From a virus: DNA of 32,626 nt. This document shows, piece by piece, positions 7,305-16,634 of this stretch. A program made the position numbers and the translations under genes. The stretch lies in the IMG/VR virus record IMGVR_UViG_3300017752_004237, positions 1 to 32,626 of that record. One strand, given 5' to 3'. Within the stretch, counting starts at the first letter, position 1. Each line of letters starts with the position of its first letter. The notes beneath the pieces are model-generated. The model had not been told where the DNA came from, ran no database searches, and worked only from the letters and a program-made list of their open reading frames with translations.

Positions 7305-8436
7305 TTGTTAGTACCTCCACATATTGTTTTGCTACATTCTCCCAAGTATTTGGCATATCAAGATTTTTGACTTGTTCAAATTTATCTTTCTTATCGTGAG
7401 AATGATACATCCATTGTAACGCTTTTTCTAAGTGTTGTCCATTAGGTTCGTTAATAATGGTGTGAGAACTCATCATAGTAAATGCGTCTCCTGGTTTTTG
7501 AGCGAATATTTCCGATGAAGATATGTCGATAGCCTTTTGATTTGTTTGAATTCTAATACCAATTTCTTCTGGAATAAAATCTTGATGAGGACCTACGTCA
7601 GGTAAGATAGGCACACAACCACAAGCTACTGCTTCTTGAATATGCATCCCAAAACCCTCTGCTCTGTATGGGTGTACTACAACTTTTGATGCTTTAAAAA
7701 TATCAGCCATAGTTTCGTCAGATACGTTATCGTCAATATATATTACAGGAGCACACTGAGTTTTATACTGCATTTTAACAACCTCATTAAGAACACCGTT
7801 TTGCCCATAGATTGCTGGGTTATCTTTAATAATTAAACGAGCATTATCATAAGACTTAAAGCACTTATGCCACGCATTGATAAGCAAGTCTAAACCTTTT
7901 CTCCACTGAGAATTACCGACATACACAAAGTTAAATTTATCTTTATCTATACCGTAGGGTAAATTTTTTGGCTCCTTTTTATTAAACAGTTGTTCGTTAT
8001 AACCGTTAGGTACTACCGTAATAGAATGTGGGTTTAATCCCCCTCTCACAGCTATGTCTTTAATATAATTAGAGGGTACAATCACATGATCTGCAAAATT
8101 CTCCCATTTATACTGCCACTCAGACAGTAATTTAGGGTATTCCAAAGGTTGAATATAAACTACTTTAGTTCGTTCATTAGTCGGCCATTGCCATACGGGC
8201 GGGTACGAGTGTCTAATTTGTATATCTGGATAACTATTAGCATCTATTTCTTTTGCACTAATATCTTTTAGTTTTTTAACAACTCCTTTATCTAATCCAG
8301 CATTTGGATTATAATCATCTAAAGGTGTTATATATAAATTTATATTATCACTTTCATTAAGGATAAGAGCGATATTTCTATTTATGATAGTTAAAGAATG
8401 ATTATCATAAAATTTTCCAACAAATTCAATATTCAT
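7267..8436 (-). CDS. GT-B fold glycosyltransferase, family 4 type
   Basis: This is a 389-residue protein. The C-terminal donor domain carries VPNGY (142-146), VYVGNSQWRKGLDLLINAW (171-189, with the Arg/Lys pair that contacts the donor phosphates) and the E-x7-E motif in EGFGMHIQEA (260-269), followed by ACGCVPILPD. This is the pattern of retaining GT4 enzymes that move a sugar from a nucleotide donor to a glycan. The N-terminal acceptor half is divergent. It abuts the GT-A gene upstream (1-base overlap) and forms the left end of the glycan block. Confidence 0.88.
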   Translation of the reverse strand: MNIEFVGKFYDNHSLTIINRNIALILNESDNINLYITPLDDYNPNAGLDKGVVKKLKDISAKEIDANSYPDIQIRHSYPPVWQWPTNERTKVVYIQPLEYPKLLSEWQYKWENFADHVIVPSNYIKDIAVRGGLNPHSITVVPNGYNEQLFNKKEPKNLPYGIDKDKFNFVYVGNSQWRKGLDLLINAWHKCFKSYDNARLIIKDNPAIYGQNGVLNEVVKMQYKTQCAPVIYIDDNVSDETMADIFKASKVVVHPYRAEGFGMHIQEAVACGCVPILPDVGPHQDFIPEEIGIRIQTNQKAIDISSSEIFAQKPGDAFTMMSSHTIINEPNGQHLEKALQWMYHSHDKKDKFEQVKNLDMPNTWENVAKQYVEVLTNVATDNKPRRFR

Positions 8437-9287
8437 TAGTAAGCTCTCCCTAAATGTTGAGAAATATAACTTTCAATCTGCTCTGAGGGTACTGCAAATA
8501 AGGTTGGCCACTGTGAACCACCTAGTCCCGATGTTTTAAAGTTTTCTAATTCGTGATAATTATCCCAAGTTACTTGAGTCCAAATTTGATAAAAAGGATC
8601 TTGTTCAACTAAATCTGAATGTCCGATATTATTAATTTTTTCGTGTAACTCTTTATCAGGACGACATAAACTCCAATGAAGCGCAACTAGAGGACTTAAT
8701 AATCTATTATTCCCTGCGGCCGAAGTGTTTGTCCAACGAGCGTAAGTAAAAGTACTTTCTTTAGAGGTAACAAATCCTTGGTTTTCTCCAAAGAACGGAG
8801 AATCATCAGTGTTTGCAATCACGAGTGTTTGTGAATTACCTTCTACATCCTTGACAACTTTATAAGGGGTAGCCCAAGTCATACAGAGATCTACTTTGTT
8901 GTAATATTTTTCTACAAGAGGACAAAAATCAAGAAAGAAATCTTTAGCATTTACAAGCATTTCGTCAGCATCAAAAGAAAAAATCCAATCATGAGAACAC
9001 TGTTCTTTTAAAAAGTTACGTTCATAGTTGTCGTTTTCTATAGCAACTTTTGATTGATGAAAGTCTTCTTCAATAATTGAGATTTTACCATCGCCGTCAA
9101 TCTGTGAAAGTTCACTCCAAAGAGTGTCTTCATCAATAGAAAATTCATTACCACTCCAGGTTATACGATCTTTATCGATTCCAAGTACTATTTCATCTAC
9201 ATAGTTATAATATTTTTTGATAGATTTTGCTAAAAATCTATTAGCATCATAACTAATAAGACCAATTACGCTTTTCTTTTTAGCCAT
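8436..9287 (-). CDS. GT-A fold glycosyltransferase, family 2-like
   Basis: This is a 283-residue protein. VIGLISYDANRFLAKSI (7-23) resembles the first strand and helix of family 2-like enzymes that begin by scanning 'core' glycan residues, and DWIFSFDADEM (100-110) holds the metal-binding DxD (DADE). The C-terminal half is Trp-rich and contains LVALHWSLCRPDKELHEK. The likely role is addition of a sugar to a lipooligosaccharide-type acceptor or to a phage structure. It overlaps the next gene by 8 bases. Confidence 0.75.
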   Translation of the reverse strand: MAKKKSVIGLISYDANRFLAKSIKKYYNYVDEIVLGIDKDRITWSGNEFSIDEDTLWSELSQIDGDGKISIIEEDFHQSKVAIENDNYERNFLKEQCSHDWIFSFDADEMLVNAKDFFLDFCPLVEKYYNKVDLCMTWATPYKVVKDVEGNSQTLVIANTDDSPFFGENQGFVTSKESTFTYARWTNTSAAGNNRLLSPLVALHWSLCRPDKELHEKINNIGHSDLVEQDPFYQIWTQVTWDNYHELENFKTSGLGGSQWPTLFAVPSEQIESYISQHLGRAY

Positions 9288-10044
9288 TATTCACCTTTGT
9301 ATTACTTGTAGGTTTAGTTGTTGCCTTTACAGGTGTCTTAACGGGAGCAGCAACAGCTTTTTTAGTAAAACCTAAAACTCTAATTCCGCTGTAGTACTTT
9401 GTAGCGTCTGCGTTAGATCCTGATACTCTAATCTCTGAGAATTGAGAGTTAATTTTATTCTCATGCTTTTTAAGAGCTTCATTAAGCTGTTCAGCGTGAT
9501 CATTATTAGATTGTTGACTAAAAACAACCGTACTACTTTGTGTTAAAGCAGGCAAAACATGTTCAAAAAAGTCATCATATGAATCACTGTTCACAGGACT
9601 AATATCAAAAAAACAAACACTAAAATTATTTTTAGGCAACTCGGCTGTTTTAAAATCTGATTGTATAATAGAGATGTCATCTCCATTTACTACATCTGGT
9701 TGTAGTCGATATGTATTAATATTAGCTTCTAACTGGGATTTCATATTATCCCAAATAAATCCTTCTGGAGCCCATTTGTCTGCTTCTCTATCATCATATA
9801 AAAAGTTATCTACGCCTACAACTTTTACATCATTGCCTCGTGCAGCTGCGATCAGAGTAGAACCTTTATATGCTCCTATTTCTAAATAGTTGCATTTTTC
9901 AGCAGCACAAAGATTATTAATCAAACACCTTAACCTAGTTGAACTAAGTCCATGGAGTTCGCGTTCGCGTTCTGAGAGTTTAGATCTCTCATTATCTGCC
10001 ATTTCTAGTGAGGCTTTTACCCACTCGTGATTTAGTTTACCCAT
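9280..10044 (-). CDS. SAM-dependent methyltransferase of the CmcI/methyltransf_24 type
   Basis: This is a 254-residue protein. SAM motif I is YLEIGAYKGS (53-62), followed by VVGVDNF (75-81) with the acidic residue that holds the SAM ribose. NFSVCFFDISPVNSDSYDDF, about residues 140-159, holds the metal- or substrate-side motif of this family (FFDI..). The last 25 residues are a low-complexity tail of Ala, Val, Pro, Lys and Thr. Such enzymes methylate sugars or small hydroxylated compounds, and the place within a glycan block suggests sugar O-methylation. That is inference. Confidence 0.7.
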   Translation of the reverse strand: MGKLNHEWVKASLEMADNERSKLSERERELHGLSSTRLRCLINNLCAAEKCNYLEIGAYKGSTLIAAARGNDVKVVGVDNFLYDDREADKWAPEGFIWDNMKSQLEANINTYRLQPDVVNGDDISIIQSDFKTAELPKNNFSVCFFDISPVNSDSYDDFFEHVLPALTQSSTVVFSQQSNNDHAEQLNEALKKHENKINSQFSEIRVSGSNADATKYYSGIRVLGFTKKAVAAPVKTPVKATTKPTSNTKVNNG

Positions 10045-10255
10045 TAAAAATTCTCCTTAAAATATGTGTGTCTATTAGATAGAACGGAATACAAATAACA
10101 AAAAGTAAAAGATATGTTACTACCAAAGGGATTAGCCACAGAATAGTAATAATGATACCGAACCAAGCTAATAATGTAGTAAAAAATCCAGCTTTTTGTT
10201 GTGTGTTATGTAACGCTGATCTAAGTTCTTCTTTTGATATATATACTTTATCCAC
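10037..10255 (-). CDS. Small two-helix membrane protein
   Basis: This is a 72-residue protein with a short charged N-terminus (KEELRSALHN) and two adjacent hydrophobic segments at about 23-40 and 42-62, ending in a basic tail (HILRRIFNG). The start codon is GTG at 10255, preceded by GGAGAT about 5 bases upstream inside the end of the previous gene. The arrangement could fit a membrane anchor, or a holin, but the position inside the glycan block rather than beside the lysozyme does not favour a holin. No homology recognised. Confidence 0.6.
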   Translation of the reverse strand: MDKVYISKEELRSALHNTQQKAGFFTTLLAWFGIIITILWLIPLVVTYLLLFVICIPFYLIDTHILRRIFNG

Positions 10256-10256
10256 T

Positions 10257-10988
10257 TTAAATCTCCTTGTCCAGCGTTTTGTAAAATTTAGAGTTTGCCC
10301 ATTTCGTCTGGAGCCGAGCGAGGTTTCTCGTTTCCATATCTGCTTTACTTTGATCTTTTATTCGTTTGTTATCCCGTGATTCATGGTGATATAGTCGTAC
10401 CGGTATCTGATAGATGTTGAAACCAGCTTGTCTTCCTGCGAGGCAGTAATCCACGTCTCTGTTGTAAGTCCATTCAAAGGAGGGGTCAAAGTTTCCCACG
10501 GAATTGATAAATTCCCGTCTAATGTAGCAACCTCCAAAAGTTGTCCAGGCAACTTTGCGCGTGGAATTATATTGTCCTGTATCAAGTTCCAATTCTGACT
10601 TAAACGTTGACCTGTTTTCAAGTACCAAGCCACTTCCGAAGTGATCTGGTCTTTCATCTGTGAATTTTCCTCCTGCACACTGAATGTAATGTTTGCCACT
10701 TTCGTTTCTTGCTGGGTACAATAACAAACAACCAAACATTCCTGCTTCTGGATATTGCTCAACATATTCAAGCACCTCCTTAAACCACCCGTCATGATGA
10801 GGGCTCATGTCGGCGTGTAGAATAAATATGTCATCTTTAGGGTACTGATTCCATATTTTTTGGAACATCAAATCTGAACCAATTCCAGCAAGATCTTTTT
10901 CATAGTGAATGTCTAGCTCCCAAAATTGTTGTTGGTGTTCTTTAATTTCATTATCAAATACATACGGTGTAATAATCTTAACTGTCAT
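10257..10988 (-). CDS. GT-A glycosyltransferase-like protein
   Basis: This is a 243-residue protein. KDDIFILHADMSPHHDGW (51-68) has the acidic end of a GT-A central strand (HAD). A second signature, VGNFDPSFEWTYNRDVDYCL near 170-189, is the family 2 pattern in which an acidic DxDxxxR/L loop sits after the GGC..R.....G.FD segment. VYHHES-like RLYHHESRDN follows. This is typical of rhamnosyl- or galactofuranosyl-type GT2 enzymes. It has no membrane segment. The 11-base overlap with the small gene at 10978 suggests coupling. Confidence 0.78.
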   Translation of the reverse strand: MTVKIITPYVFDNEIKEHQQQFWELDIHYEKDLAGIGSDLMFQKIWNQYPKDDIFILHADMSPHHDGWFKEVLEYVEQYPEAGMFGCLLLYPARNESGKHYIQCAGGKFTDERPDHFGSGLVLENRSTFKSELELDTGQYNSTRKVAWTTFGGCYIRREFINSVGNFDPSFEWTYNRDVDYCLAGRQAGFNIYQIPVRLYHHESRDNKRIKDQSKADMETRNLARLQTKWANSKFYKTLDKEI

Positions 10989-11136
10989 TATCTTTTATTT
11001 CTATATCTTTTATTCTTTTTTCTATCCACTGTTTAACAATGATAATATCGTCATTTGGGTGCGCATATAATGCCTTTATATCTTCTAATTCTTTTTTAAA
11101 AGTCACTAATATCGCCCAATCACTACTACTAAGCAT
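10978..11136 (-). CDS. Small 52-residue protein of unknown function
   Basis: It starts at ATG 11136, overlapping the stop of the sugar dehydratase/epimerase gene by one base (TAATG), and stops 11 bases inside the next gene. The product begins MLSSSDWAILVTFKKELEDI and continues with a mostly charged helical stretch ending in KDNDS. It fills what would otherwise be the only gap in this operon, and the tight junctions on both sides support a real gene. No homology recognised. Confidence 0.55.
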   Translation of the reverse strand: MLSSSDWAILVTFKKELEDIKALYAHPNDDIIIVKQWIEKRIKDIEIKDNDS

Positions 11137-12158
11137 TAAATTAACTTATCTGTCCATGTTTTAGGGGTGTCATCCATTGTAAATTCTAATGGAAGGTGAT
11201 ATTCAAATTCTTTTGGCTCTCTGCCTTTTATCCAGGCAACCATTTCTTCTAAAGTTTTGTCTACACTAATACTTGCGTTATAATTAAACTCACGCCTAAC
11301 TTTATCTGAAGAACAGTAAGCGTTTTTAACCTCTCTAGGCCTGTCAGGAAAATGATTAAAAGACGGGTAAATAGAACAATGATGCCCTACTTTATAAGCT
11401 AGCTGTTTAATTGATATTTCATTCTCATCAGGGCCAATATTGTACGCTTGACCTATGATATCTTCCCTATCTGAGTTCATAATTTTATATACAGATTCAA
11501 TACAATCACGAACATTTGAAAACGAACGTTTCTGCTCTCCATCACCGTAAATAACAATTGGTTTACCTTGAATACAACGATTAATCATGATACCTACTAC
11601 ATTTCTAAAAGGATCATAATATCTTTGTCCTACGCCTATGACATTGTGAGGCACTACTGTAACAAAATTCAACCCATGTATCTCATTTAACATTTCAAGG
11701 TGTTCTTCCGCCTGCGCCTTAGCTAATCCGTAAGGGTCAACAGGCTTACGAGGCATGTCTTCTGTAAAAGGAGGTTGTTGATCACCGTATCTTGCCATAG
11801 AAGAACAATTTATTAGCAATCTTACTTTATTAGCTAAACAGGCAGAGGCTACCGAAACTGTTCCAGAGACGATAGAGTTTACCGTACATGCAGGAGAAAA
11901 AACACTTAATCCTTCGTAAGGTAGAGCAGCTGTATGAAATACTGTATCCACTCCCTCACATAGTTCTGTTAGTAGCGCTGTGTCTTGAATATCTCCACGA
12001 ATATAAGTAGCTTTTTCAGGTACGTTTCCCTCTACCCCACCAATCATATTATCTATACCAATAACCTCATAACCACCTTTGGTTATTAAGTATCTAGCGT
12101 AGGTACTTCCTAGTAATCCAGAAATACCTGTAATTAATACTTTTGTAGTTTTCACCAC
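11136..12158 (-). CDS. NAD-dependent sugar epimerase/dehydratase (extended SDR)
   Basis: This 340-residue protein has the nucleotide-binding GISGLLG (11-17), an acidic strand end GIDN (34-37), the SDR triad Ser-119/Ser-120, Tyr-143 and Lys-147 (YGLAK), and the substrate-side VVPHNVIGVGQRYYDPFRN stretch with RSFSNVRDCI later. This fits UDP-sugar 4-epimerase or related enzymes. It overlaps the next SDR gene by 7 bases, so two successive sugar-modifying steps may be coupled. The precise sugar is not readable from the sequence. Confidence 0.85.
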   Translation of the reverse strand: MVKTTKVLITGISGLLGSTYARYLITKGGYEVIGIDNMIGGVEGNVPEKATYIRGDIQDTALLTELCEGVDTVFHTAALPYEGLSVFSPACTVNSIVSGTVSVASACLANKVRLLINCSSMARYGDQQPPFTEDMPRKPVDPYGLAKAQAEEHLEMLNEIHGLNFVTVVPHNVIGVGQRYYDPFRNVVGIMINRCIQGKPIVIYGDGEQKRSFSNVRDCIESVYKIMNSDREDIIGQAYNIGPDENEISIKQLAYKVGHHCSIYPSFNHFPDRPREVKNAYCSSDKVRREFNYNASISVDKTLEEMVAWIKGREPKEFEYHLPLEFTMDDTPKTWTDKLI

Positions 12159-13114
12159 ACAAACTCCCTTTTATAATTTTCTACTAATTTAACAATTTCT
12201 TCATCAAATACTTTTTCAGGTCTCCATTGTAATAATCTCAACGGTTCACAGGATATTGCATATCTTATATCTTGTCCTGGCCTATCAAACGATAAATCTA
12301 AAAACTCTTCAATGTTTGGGACGTTTCTGTTTATTCTACCAACAAAATAACTATTAATTATCTTAGTTACTGTTTCTAAATTTGTTTGTTCATATTCTGA
12401 CGATATATTATATATACGGTTTCGTTCAGCTTTTTCGTATAGAGTAATAATAGCACTTGCGGTATCTTCTGAATGCGTCCAAGTTCTTATGGGTTTTCCA
12501 GCATTATGAAGTTTAATTTTTTTACCTCTAGATAGTCTTTTAACTGCTAAAGGAATTAATTTTTCTGGATATTGAAAATAACCATAATTGTTAGAAGGAC
12601 GAGCAATTATGTATTCTATACCATAAGTACGAGCATATGACTGAATTAAAAGATCTGCAGCAGCTTTAGTTGCTGAATAAGGATTTGACGGTTTTAGCTC
12701 TGAACTTTCATCAAAAACTCCTTCTTGTAGATCTCCATAAACCTCGTCTGTTGAGATTTGAAAAAATAACGGTTTATCTGATCGTAAGATGATTCTACTA
12801 TTAATAATATCTAATAAGTTTCTAACTCCATCAATATTTGATTTTATGAATCTATCACAAGATTGATTGCCGATATCTACATCAGACTCAGCAGCAAAAT
12901 TAAAAATTACATCACACTCAGGCAACCACTCTACTTGTCTAATGTCTGTATTTTCAAAGTTAAAATTTTCGTGTTTCTGCTTAGTTAGCTTATTGTTTGA
13001 TACGTGAGTAAATTTATCTATACCATATACTTTCCAACCTTTTTTTAAAAGCTGCATAGTAAAGGTTGTTCCGATAAAACCTGAAAATCCAGTTACAACA
13101 GCTGTTTTAATCAT
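12152..13114 (-). CDS. RmlB-like nucleotide-sugar 4,6-dehydratase
   Basis: This 320-residue extended SDR protein carries GFSGFIG (9-15), FAAESDVD (73-80), the dehydratase signature STDEVYG (121-127) with the Asp-Glu pair used for water removal, and the catalytic YSATK (146-150). ARPSNNYGYFQYPEKLIP matches the substrate-binding loop of dTDP-glucose 4,6-dehydratases. The product would be a 4-keto-6-deoxy sugar nucleotide, the usual substrate of the DegT-type aminotransferase encoded just upstream (8-base overlap). The dTDP or UDP carrier is unknown. Confidence 0.88.
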   Translation of the reverse strand: MIKTAVVTGFSGFIGTTFTMQLLKKGWKVYGIDKFTHVSNNKLTKQKHENFNFENTDIRQVEWLPECDVIFNFAAESDVDIGNQSCDRFIKSNIDGVRNLLDIINSRIILRSDKPLFFQISTDEVYGDLQEGVFDESSELKPSNPYSATKAAADLLIQSYARTYGIEYIIARPSNNYGYFQYPEKLIPLAVKRLSRGKKIKLHNAGKPIRTWTHSEDTASAIITLYEKAERNRIYNISSEYEQTNLETVTKIINSYFVGRINRNVPNIEEFLDLSFDRPGQDIRYAISCEPLRLLQWRPEKVFDEEIVKLVENYKREFVW

Positions 13115-14105
13115 TTAAGCCTTCTGTTACTGGAAAACATATAATTCTATCATAGATTTGTTTAGATACTGGTAATCCTCTAAGTGGGTGATAGTATTTT
13201 TTACACCCTTCGTCTTCTGAAAAATCTGTAACAGCACTAGGTTTATTAAATATAAAAGGCACACAAACAGGTAAAAACTTATCATCATCAGAAAAGTTTG
13301 CGTGAACCACGCCTTCATAATTTTTATTAAGATCAAAAAGTTTATTATAGTAATTATCTAGTAGTTTTTCTTGTAGCTCATTTATATCAAAAGAATCCCA
13401 ATACTGTAAAATAGCTGCTGCAGCTATTTCACTCATTTTAAAATTGCTGCCTCTTTCATTAAACTGCCCGTCTACTAAACCAAAATTACACGCTACTCTT
13501 ACAGCTTCTTCCATGTGTCTATCAACTATAGCTAAACCACCTTCGCCAAATCCAATATGTTTTGTGTGGTGTAACGAAACATAAGAAGCATGTCCTAAAT
13601 TACAAGTATTAATACCGTTTATAAATGTGTAAGGGGTGGCTGCATTATCAAAAATTATAATTTTCTTGTGTTCTTGAGCGTACATCAAAACTTTATCTAA
13701 GTCTTGTACATGTCCGAAACAATTAGTTACAATATAAATCTGTCCATAGTTATGTGCATACTCGTCATATAGATTCATGTTACAATTTGCATCTATATCT
13801 GTTATGATTGGACCTGTTGCAGGTCCTTGAGAGTTTGAGGGAAAAGTAAAATCTTGAGTACATACCCGCATATTAGAGTTATTTCTACGCATCATTGCGT
13901 ATAAAATGGCATGTAAAGCTGTAGTACCTGATGATGTAGCAATAATAGCTTTATCATCTGATATTTTTAACATCTCACGAGCACGTGCTTCCAACACACT
14001 AGTCGCATGCCCTCCGTTAGAAAACTGATTGGTTTCTTGTGCGGGCATTAGATAATTTTCAAAAGTAGTAGTATCTAATTTTTTACGTAATATGTATTGA
14101 GTCAT
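13107..14105 (-). CDS. DegT/DnrJ/EryC1-type PLP-dependent sugar aminotransferase
   Basis: This 332-residue protein is slightly shorter than the usual 370-400. SSGTTALHA (58-66) binds the cofactor phosphate, DNAATP (153-158) holds the Asp that contacts the PLP ring nitrogen, and SLHHTKHIGFGEGG (177-190) contains the Schiff-base Lys-182. The likely reaction is amination of the keto sugar made by the dehydratase next door. The C-terminal part is compressed and ends in ICFPVTEGLND. It overlaps the GT-like gene upstream by 23 bases. Confidence 0.85.
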   Translation of the reverse strand: MTQYILRKKLDTTTFENYLMPAQETNQFSNGGHATSVLEARAREMLKISDDKAIIATSSGTTALHAILYAMMRRNNSNMRVCTQDFTFPSNSQGPATGPIITDIDANCNMNLYDEYAHNYGQIYIVTNCFGHVQDLDKVLMYAQEHKKIIIFDNAATPYTFINGINTCNLGHASYVSLHHTKHIGFGEGGLAIVDRHMEEAVRVACNFGLVDGQFNERGSNFKMSEIAAAAILQYWDSFDINELQEKLLDNYYNKLFDLNKNYEGVVHANFSDDDKFLPVCVPFIFNKPSAVTDFSEDEGCKKYYHPLRGLPVSKQIYDRIICFPVTEGLND

Positions 14106-14856
14106 AAAAACTTTCCCAATTTACTACAGGTGTGAGACAGCCTTCTTGTAGGTGTGTTGAGTGACCTGGGATTGGGCATAAACAGCCTACTTGTTTAAAA
14201 GCTTTCCAAGTCCATGTATCGTCTGCAAAAGCTCCTGCCCGTAGTAGTTCGTACTTATACTGCAACCAAGTAGTTCCTTTTGCAGCAACTGTTAATGTTG
14301 CGCTAGGAATAGATCTAAGATGTCCATAAGGACCTAAATGTACCTCACATATTCTACTAGAATCTAAGGTATATCTGTCAGGATAGTCCTGCGTAGCATA
14401 AAAACCATTATAACCATTCTTAAATACAGCTTTCATAGCTGGAATCGCGTGCGAAAGATGTAGGTAATCATCTTCACAAATATATATAAGTTCATCTGGA
14501 TTTGATTCTGCTACAGCTACTAAATGTTCCATCAGTTCTGGACAAGAATTAGCCATTACAGGATGGTAGTTAGGATAAGGGTCTTTAGCTCTTAGTTCTG
14601 GTAAAGGAGTAATAGGATGAATTCTAAATTGAGCCTTAGTATTATTTCTCATCCAGTCAAGAGTTTCTTTCGTGGTTCTGTCATCTATAATAATAATTAA
14701 ATCACGATCATCAAGACTATGTTGAATAGAGAGGTAACACTTACGAATTATTTCTAACTTATGTTTACCATTCCAGCGAATACCATTACCTGTTACTTCA
14801 TCTCCCAGAGAGCCTGCTTTTAAATTTGCTTCGCAACTTCTAAAGAATATAATCAT
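14083..14856 (-). CDS. Glycosyltransferase-like protein (GT-A style)
   Basis: This is a 257-residue protein. LIIIIDDRT (53-61) looks like the nucleotide-side strand and ELIYICEDDYLHL (122-134) like a strand with a DxD-type metal motif. ADDTWTWKAF near the C-terminus resembles an acceptor-side acidic patch. It is placed in the middle of the sugar operon, with a 4-base overlap with the NeuD-like gene. The fold assignment is reasonable, but the family number is not clear. Confidence 0.6.
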   Translation of the reverse strand: MIIFFRSCEANLKAGSLGDEVTGNGIRWNGKHKLEIIRKCYLSIQHSLDDRDLIIIIDDRTTKETLDWMRNNTKAQFRIHPITPLPELRAKDPYPNYHPVMANSCPELMEHLVAVAESNPDELIYICEDDYLHLSHAIPAMKAVFKNGYNGFYATQDYPDRYTLDSSRICEVHLGPYGHLRSIPSATLTVAAKGTTWLQYKYELLRAGAFADDTWTWKAFKQVGCLCPIPGHSTHLQEGCLTPVVNWESFYDSIHIT

Positions 14857-15482
14857 CTTTTTTCGGGTTTCTCGGTAATTATTCCGTGTTTAAAAAACTG
14901 ACGATCTTCCATATCTTCAAATAAATGTTCTCCAGAACTGAGCGTATTATCATTCCCAAGATTTGTTTTAGATGTAACAGTAACCGCATTTCCAAACCAG
15001 TTATCATCTCCTACATTACAATATCCTAAAACAGTTGCGTATGTAGTAAAAATATTATGACTCCCCATTCTAACATCGTGATGTACTGAAGCGTAACAAT
15101 TTAAAAGGTTAAAATTACCAATATCTGCATTTGCATTAGTCATTGCAAAACAGTTTAGTACATTACCTATACCAAGCCTACTTGTTTGGGATAGATGCGC
15201 TTCATTAGCAATAATATTAGGAAAATGATTTACATTTTGATCATAATACTTAAAAAGGTGTTCTAAAAAAACTTTACGCCACTTACGATGTCCTGTACCA
15301 AGTATAAAGGCAGCTTCTTTAGGATACGTAAAATCATTTATACCTTCGTCATCTATTAAGACTGCTTTACCTTCTTTAAGAATTATGAAGCCCCCAAAGT
15401 CTTCGATTACTCTTCCTAAAACAAATTGCTCAAAACATTCTTGAGCATAACCTCCGTTACCTAAAATATAAGTTTTATACAT
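14853..15482 (-). CDS. NeuD/PglD-like hexapeptide acyltransferase
   Basis: This 209-residue protein has the two parts of the NeuD family: an N-terminal Rossmann-like piece beginning YILGNGGYAQECFEQF, and a C-terminal left-handed beta-helix made of imperfect hexapeptide turns, for example IGNVLN, IGNFNL, MGSHNI, VGDDNWFGNAV and LGNDNT. NCYASVHHDV includes the catalytic His region (the family uses a conserved His in the helix). It would acetylate or formylate an amino sugar, which fits the aminotransferase two genes away. It overlaps its neighbours by 4 and 1 bases. Confidence 0.78.
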   Translation of the reverse strand: MYKTYILGNGGYAQECFEQFVLGRVIEDFGGFIILKEGKAVLIDDEGINDFTYPKEAAFILGTGHRKWRKVFLEHLFKYYDQNVNHFPNIIANEAHLSQTSRLGIGNVLNCFAMTNANADIGNFNLLNCYASVHHDVRMGSHNIFTTYATVLGYCNVGDDNWFGNAVTVTSKTNLGNDNTLSSGEHLFEDMEDRQFFKHGIITEKPEKR

Positions 15483-16624
15483 TATAGAACTTTCTGATAA
15501 ATATCTTCTGCAATTTCTTGGGTTATTTCTCTTGGGTTATTAACCAAAAGTCTTGTTTGTTTCATTGATTCCTCTGCTAGAAAAGGAATATCCTCACTGG
15601 TAATTCCATAGTAACTCATTTGAGTATTGATGTCAGCTAATTCTGCTAGTTCTTTTATGTTTTTACACATAACTTCTACAACATCACTTTTGTAGTAATT
15701 TATCTCTCCTGCATCATTAGGGAATAAGGCTAAAGCTAATGAAGAGTAATCGACTACTTCTTGATTATACGCTAGAACCCCAGGAAGAACCAAGGTATTT
15801 GTTAAACCGTGTGGTAGTTTAAAGTGCCCTCCTAAAGGGTACGCTAAAGCATGTACAGCAGCAACAGGAGAATTACCAAATGCTTGTCCAGCCAACATTG
15901 CTCCATACTGCACATTAGCACGAGCTTCGATATTATCAGGCTCAAGAATAGCTTTTTTAGTTGATTTACCTAACCAATGACAAGCTTCAAGCGCTAACAT
16001 TTTCGAGTACGGATTATTATTAAGACTTTTGGAGGTGAAAGATTCGATAGCGTGAACCATTGCGTCAATAGCGCTATACGCTGTAAGCGAAGGACTACAC
16101 GATACTGTGAGGAGAGGATCTAGTATTGCTGCATCAGGGATGATTTTATGTGATACAATTCCCATTTTAGTCGTTTCACCTGTAGTAATAATTGATACAG
16201 GTGTTACTTCTGATCCCGACCCCGCAGTTGTGGGTATTAAGATAAGAGGGAGTCTAGAACTATGGATGTTATTAACACCCCACATATCATCTAGGTCAGT
16301 TTCTTGTTTTAGTAAAACAGAAGCTACTTTTGCTACATCTAAAGAAGACCCTCCCCCAATACCGATTACGCCGTCAACTTGTTTATTAAGCCCGTACGCA
16401 ACACAATTTAATACATTATCAGTAGTCGGGTCTTGAACTAAGTCACAAAATACGTTAGCAGTATCTGCCCATTTCTGTGCTTCTTTTATTACTTTGGTTT
16501 TTGAGAGGTTTGGACCTGTGACTATAAGTGGGTTCTTAATTCTAAGGTCTGAGAGAAGTGCGCCTAAGTGTTGTAATTTGCTTGTACCGATTACTAGACG
16601 TGGGGTAGTGTTAAAGGTATACAT
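15482..16624 (-). CDS. Iron-containing (group III) alcohol dehydrogenase
   Basis: This 380-residue, full-length protein has the NAD(P)-binding GGGSSLDVAK (90-99), TTAGSGSEVTP (132-142) and the complete metal site D187, H191, H258 and H272 (AIDAMVHAIE, then VHALAYPLGGHF and LPHGLT). The family reduces aldehydes or ketones or oxidises alcohols using NAD(P)H and Fe(II) or Zn(II). Between a cytidylyltransferase and an acyltransferase it could make a polyol or aldehyde-derived glycan precursor, as in CDP-polyol or phosphonate pathways. That is inference. Confidence 0.88.
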   Translation of the reverse strand: MYTFNTTPRLVIGTSKLQHLGALLSDLRIKNPLIVTGPNLSKTKVIKEAQKWADTANVFCDLVQDPTTDNVLNCVAYGLNKQVDGVIGIGGGSSLDVAKVASVLLKQETDLDDMWGVNNIHSSRLPLILIPTTAGSGSEVTPVSIITTGETTKMGIVSHKIIPDAAILDPLLTVSCSPSLTAYSAIDAMVHAIESFTSKSLNNNPYSKMLALEACHWLGKSTKKAILEPDNIEARANVQYGAMLAGQAFGNSPVAAVHALAYPLGGHFKLPHGLTNTLVLPGVLAYNQEVVDYSSLALALFPNDAGEINYYKSDVVEVMCKNIKELAELADINTQMSYYGITSEDIPFLAEESMKQTRLLVNNPREITQEIAEDIYQKVL

Positions 16625-16634
16625 TTAACTCTCG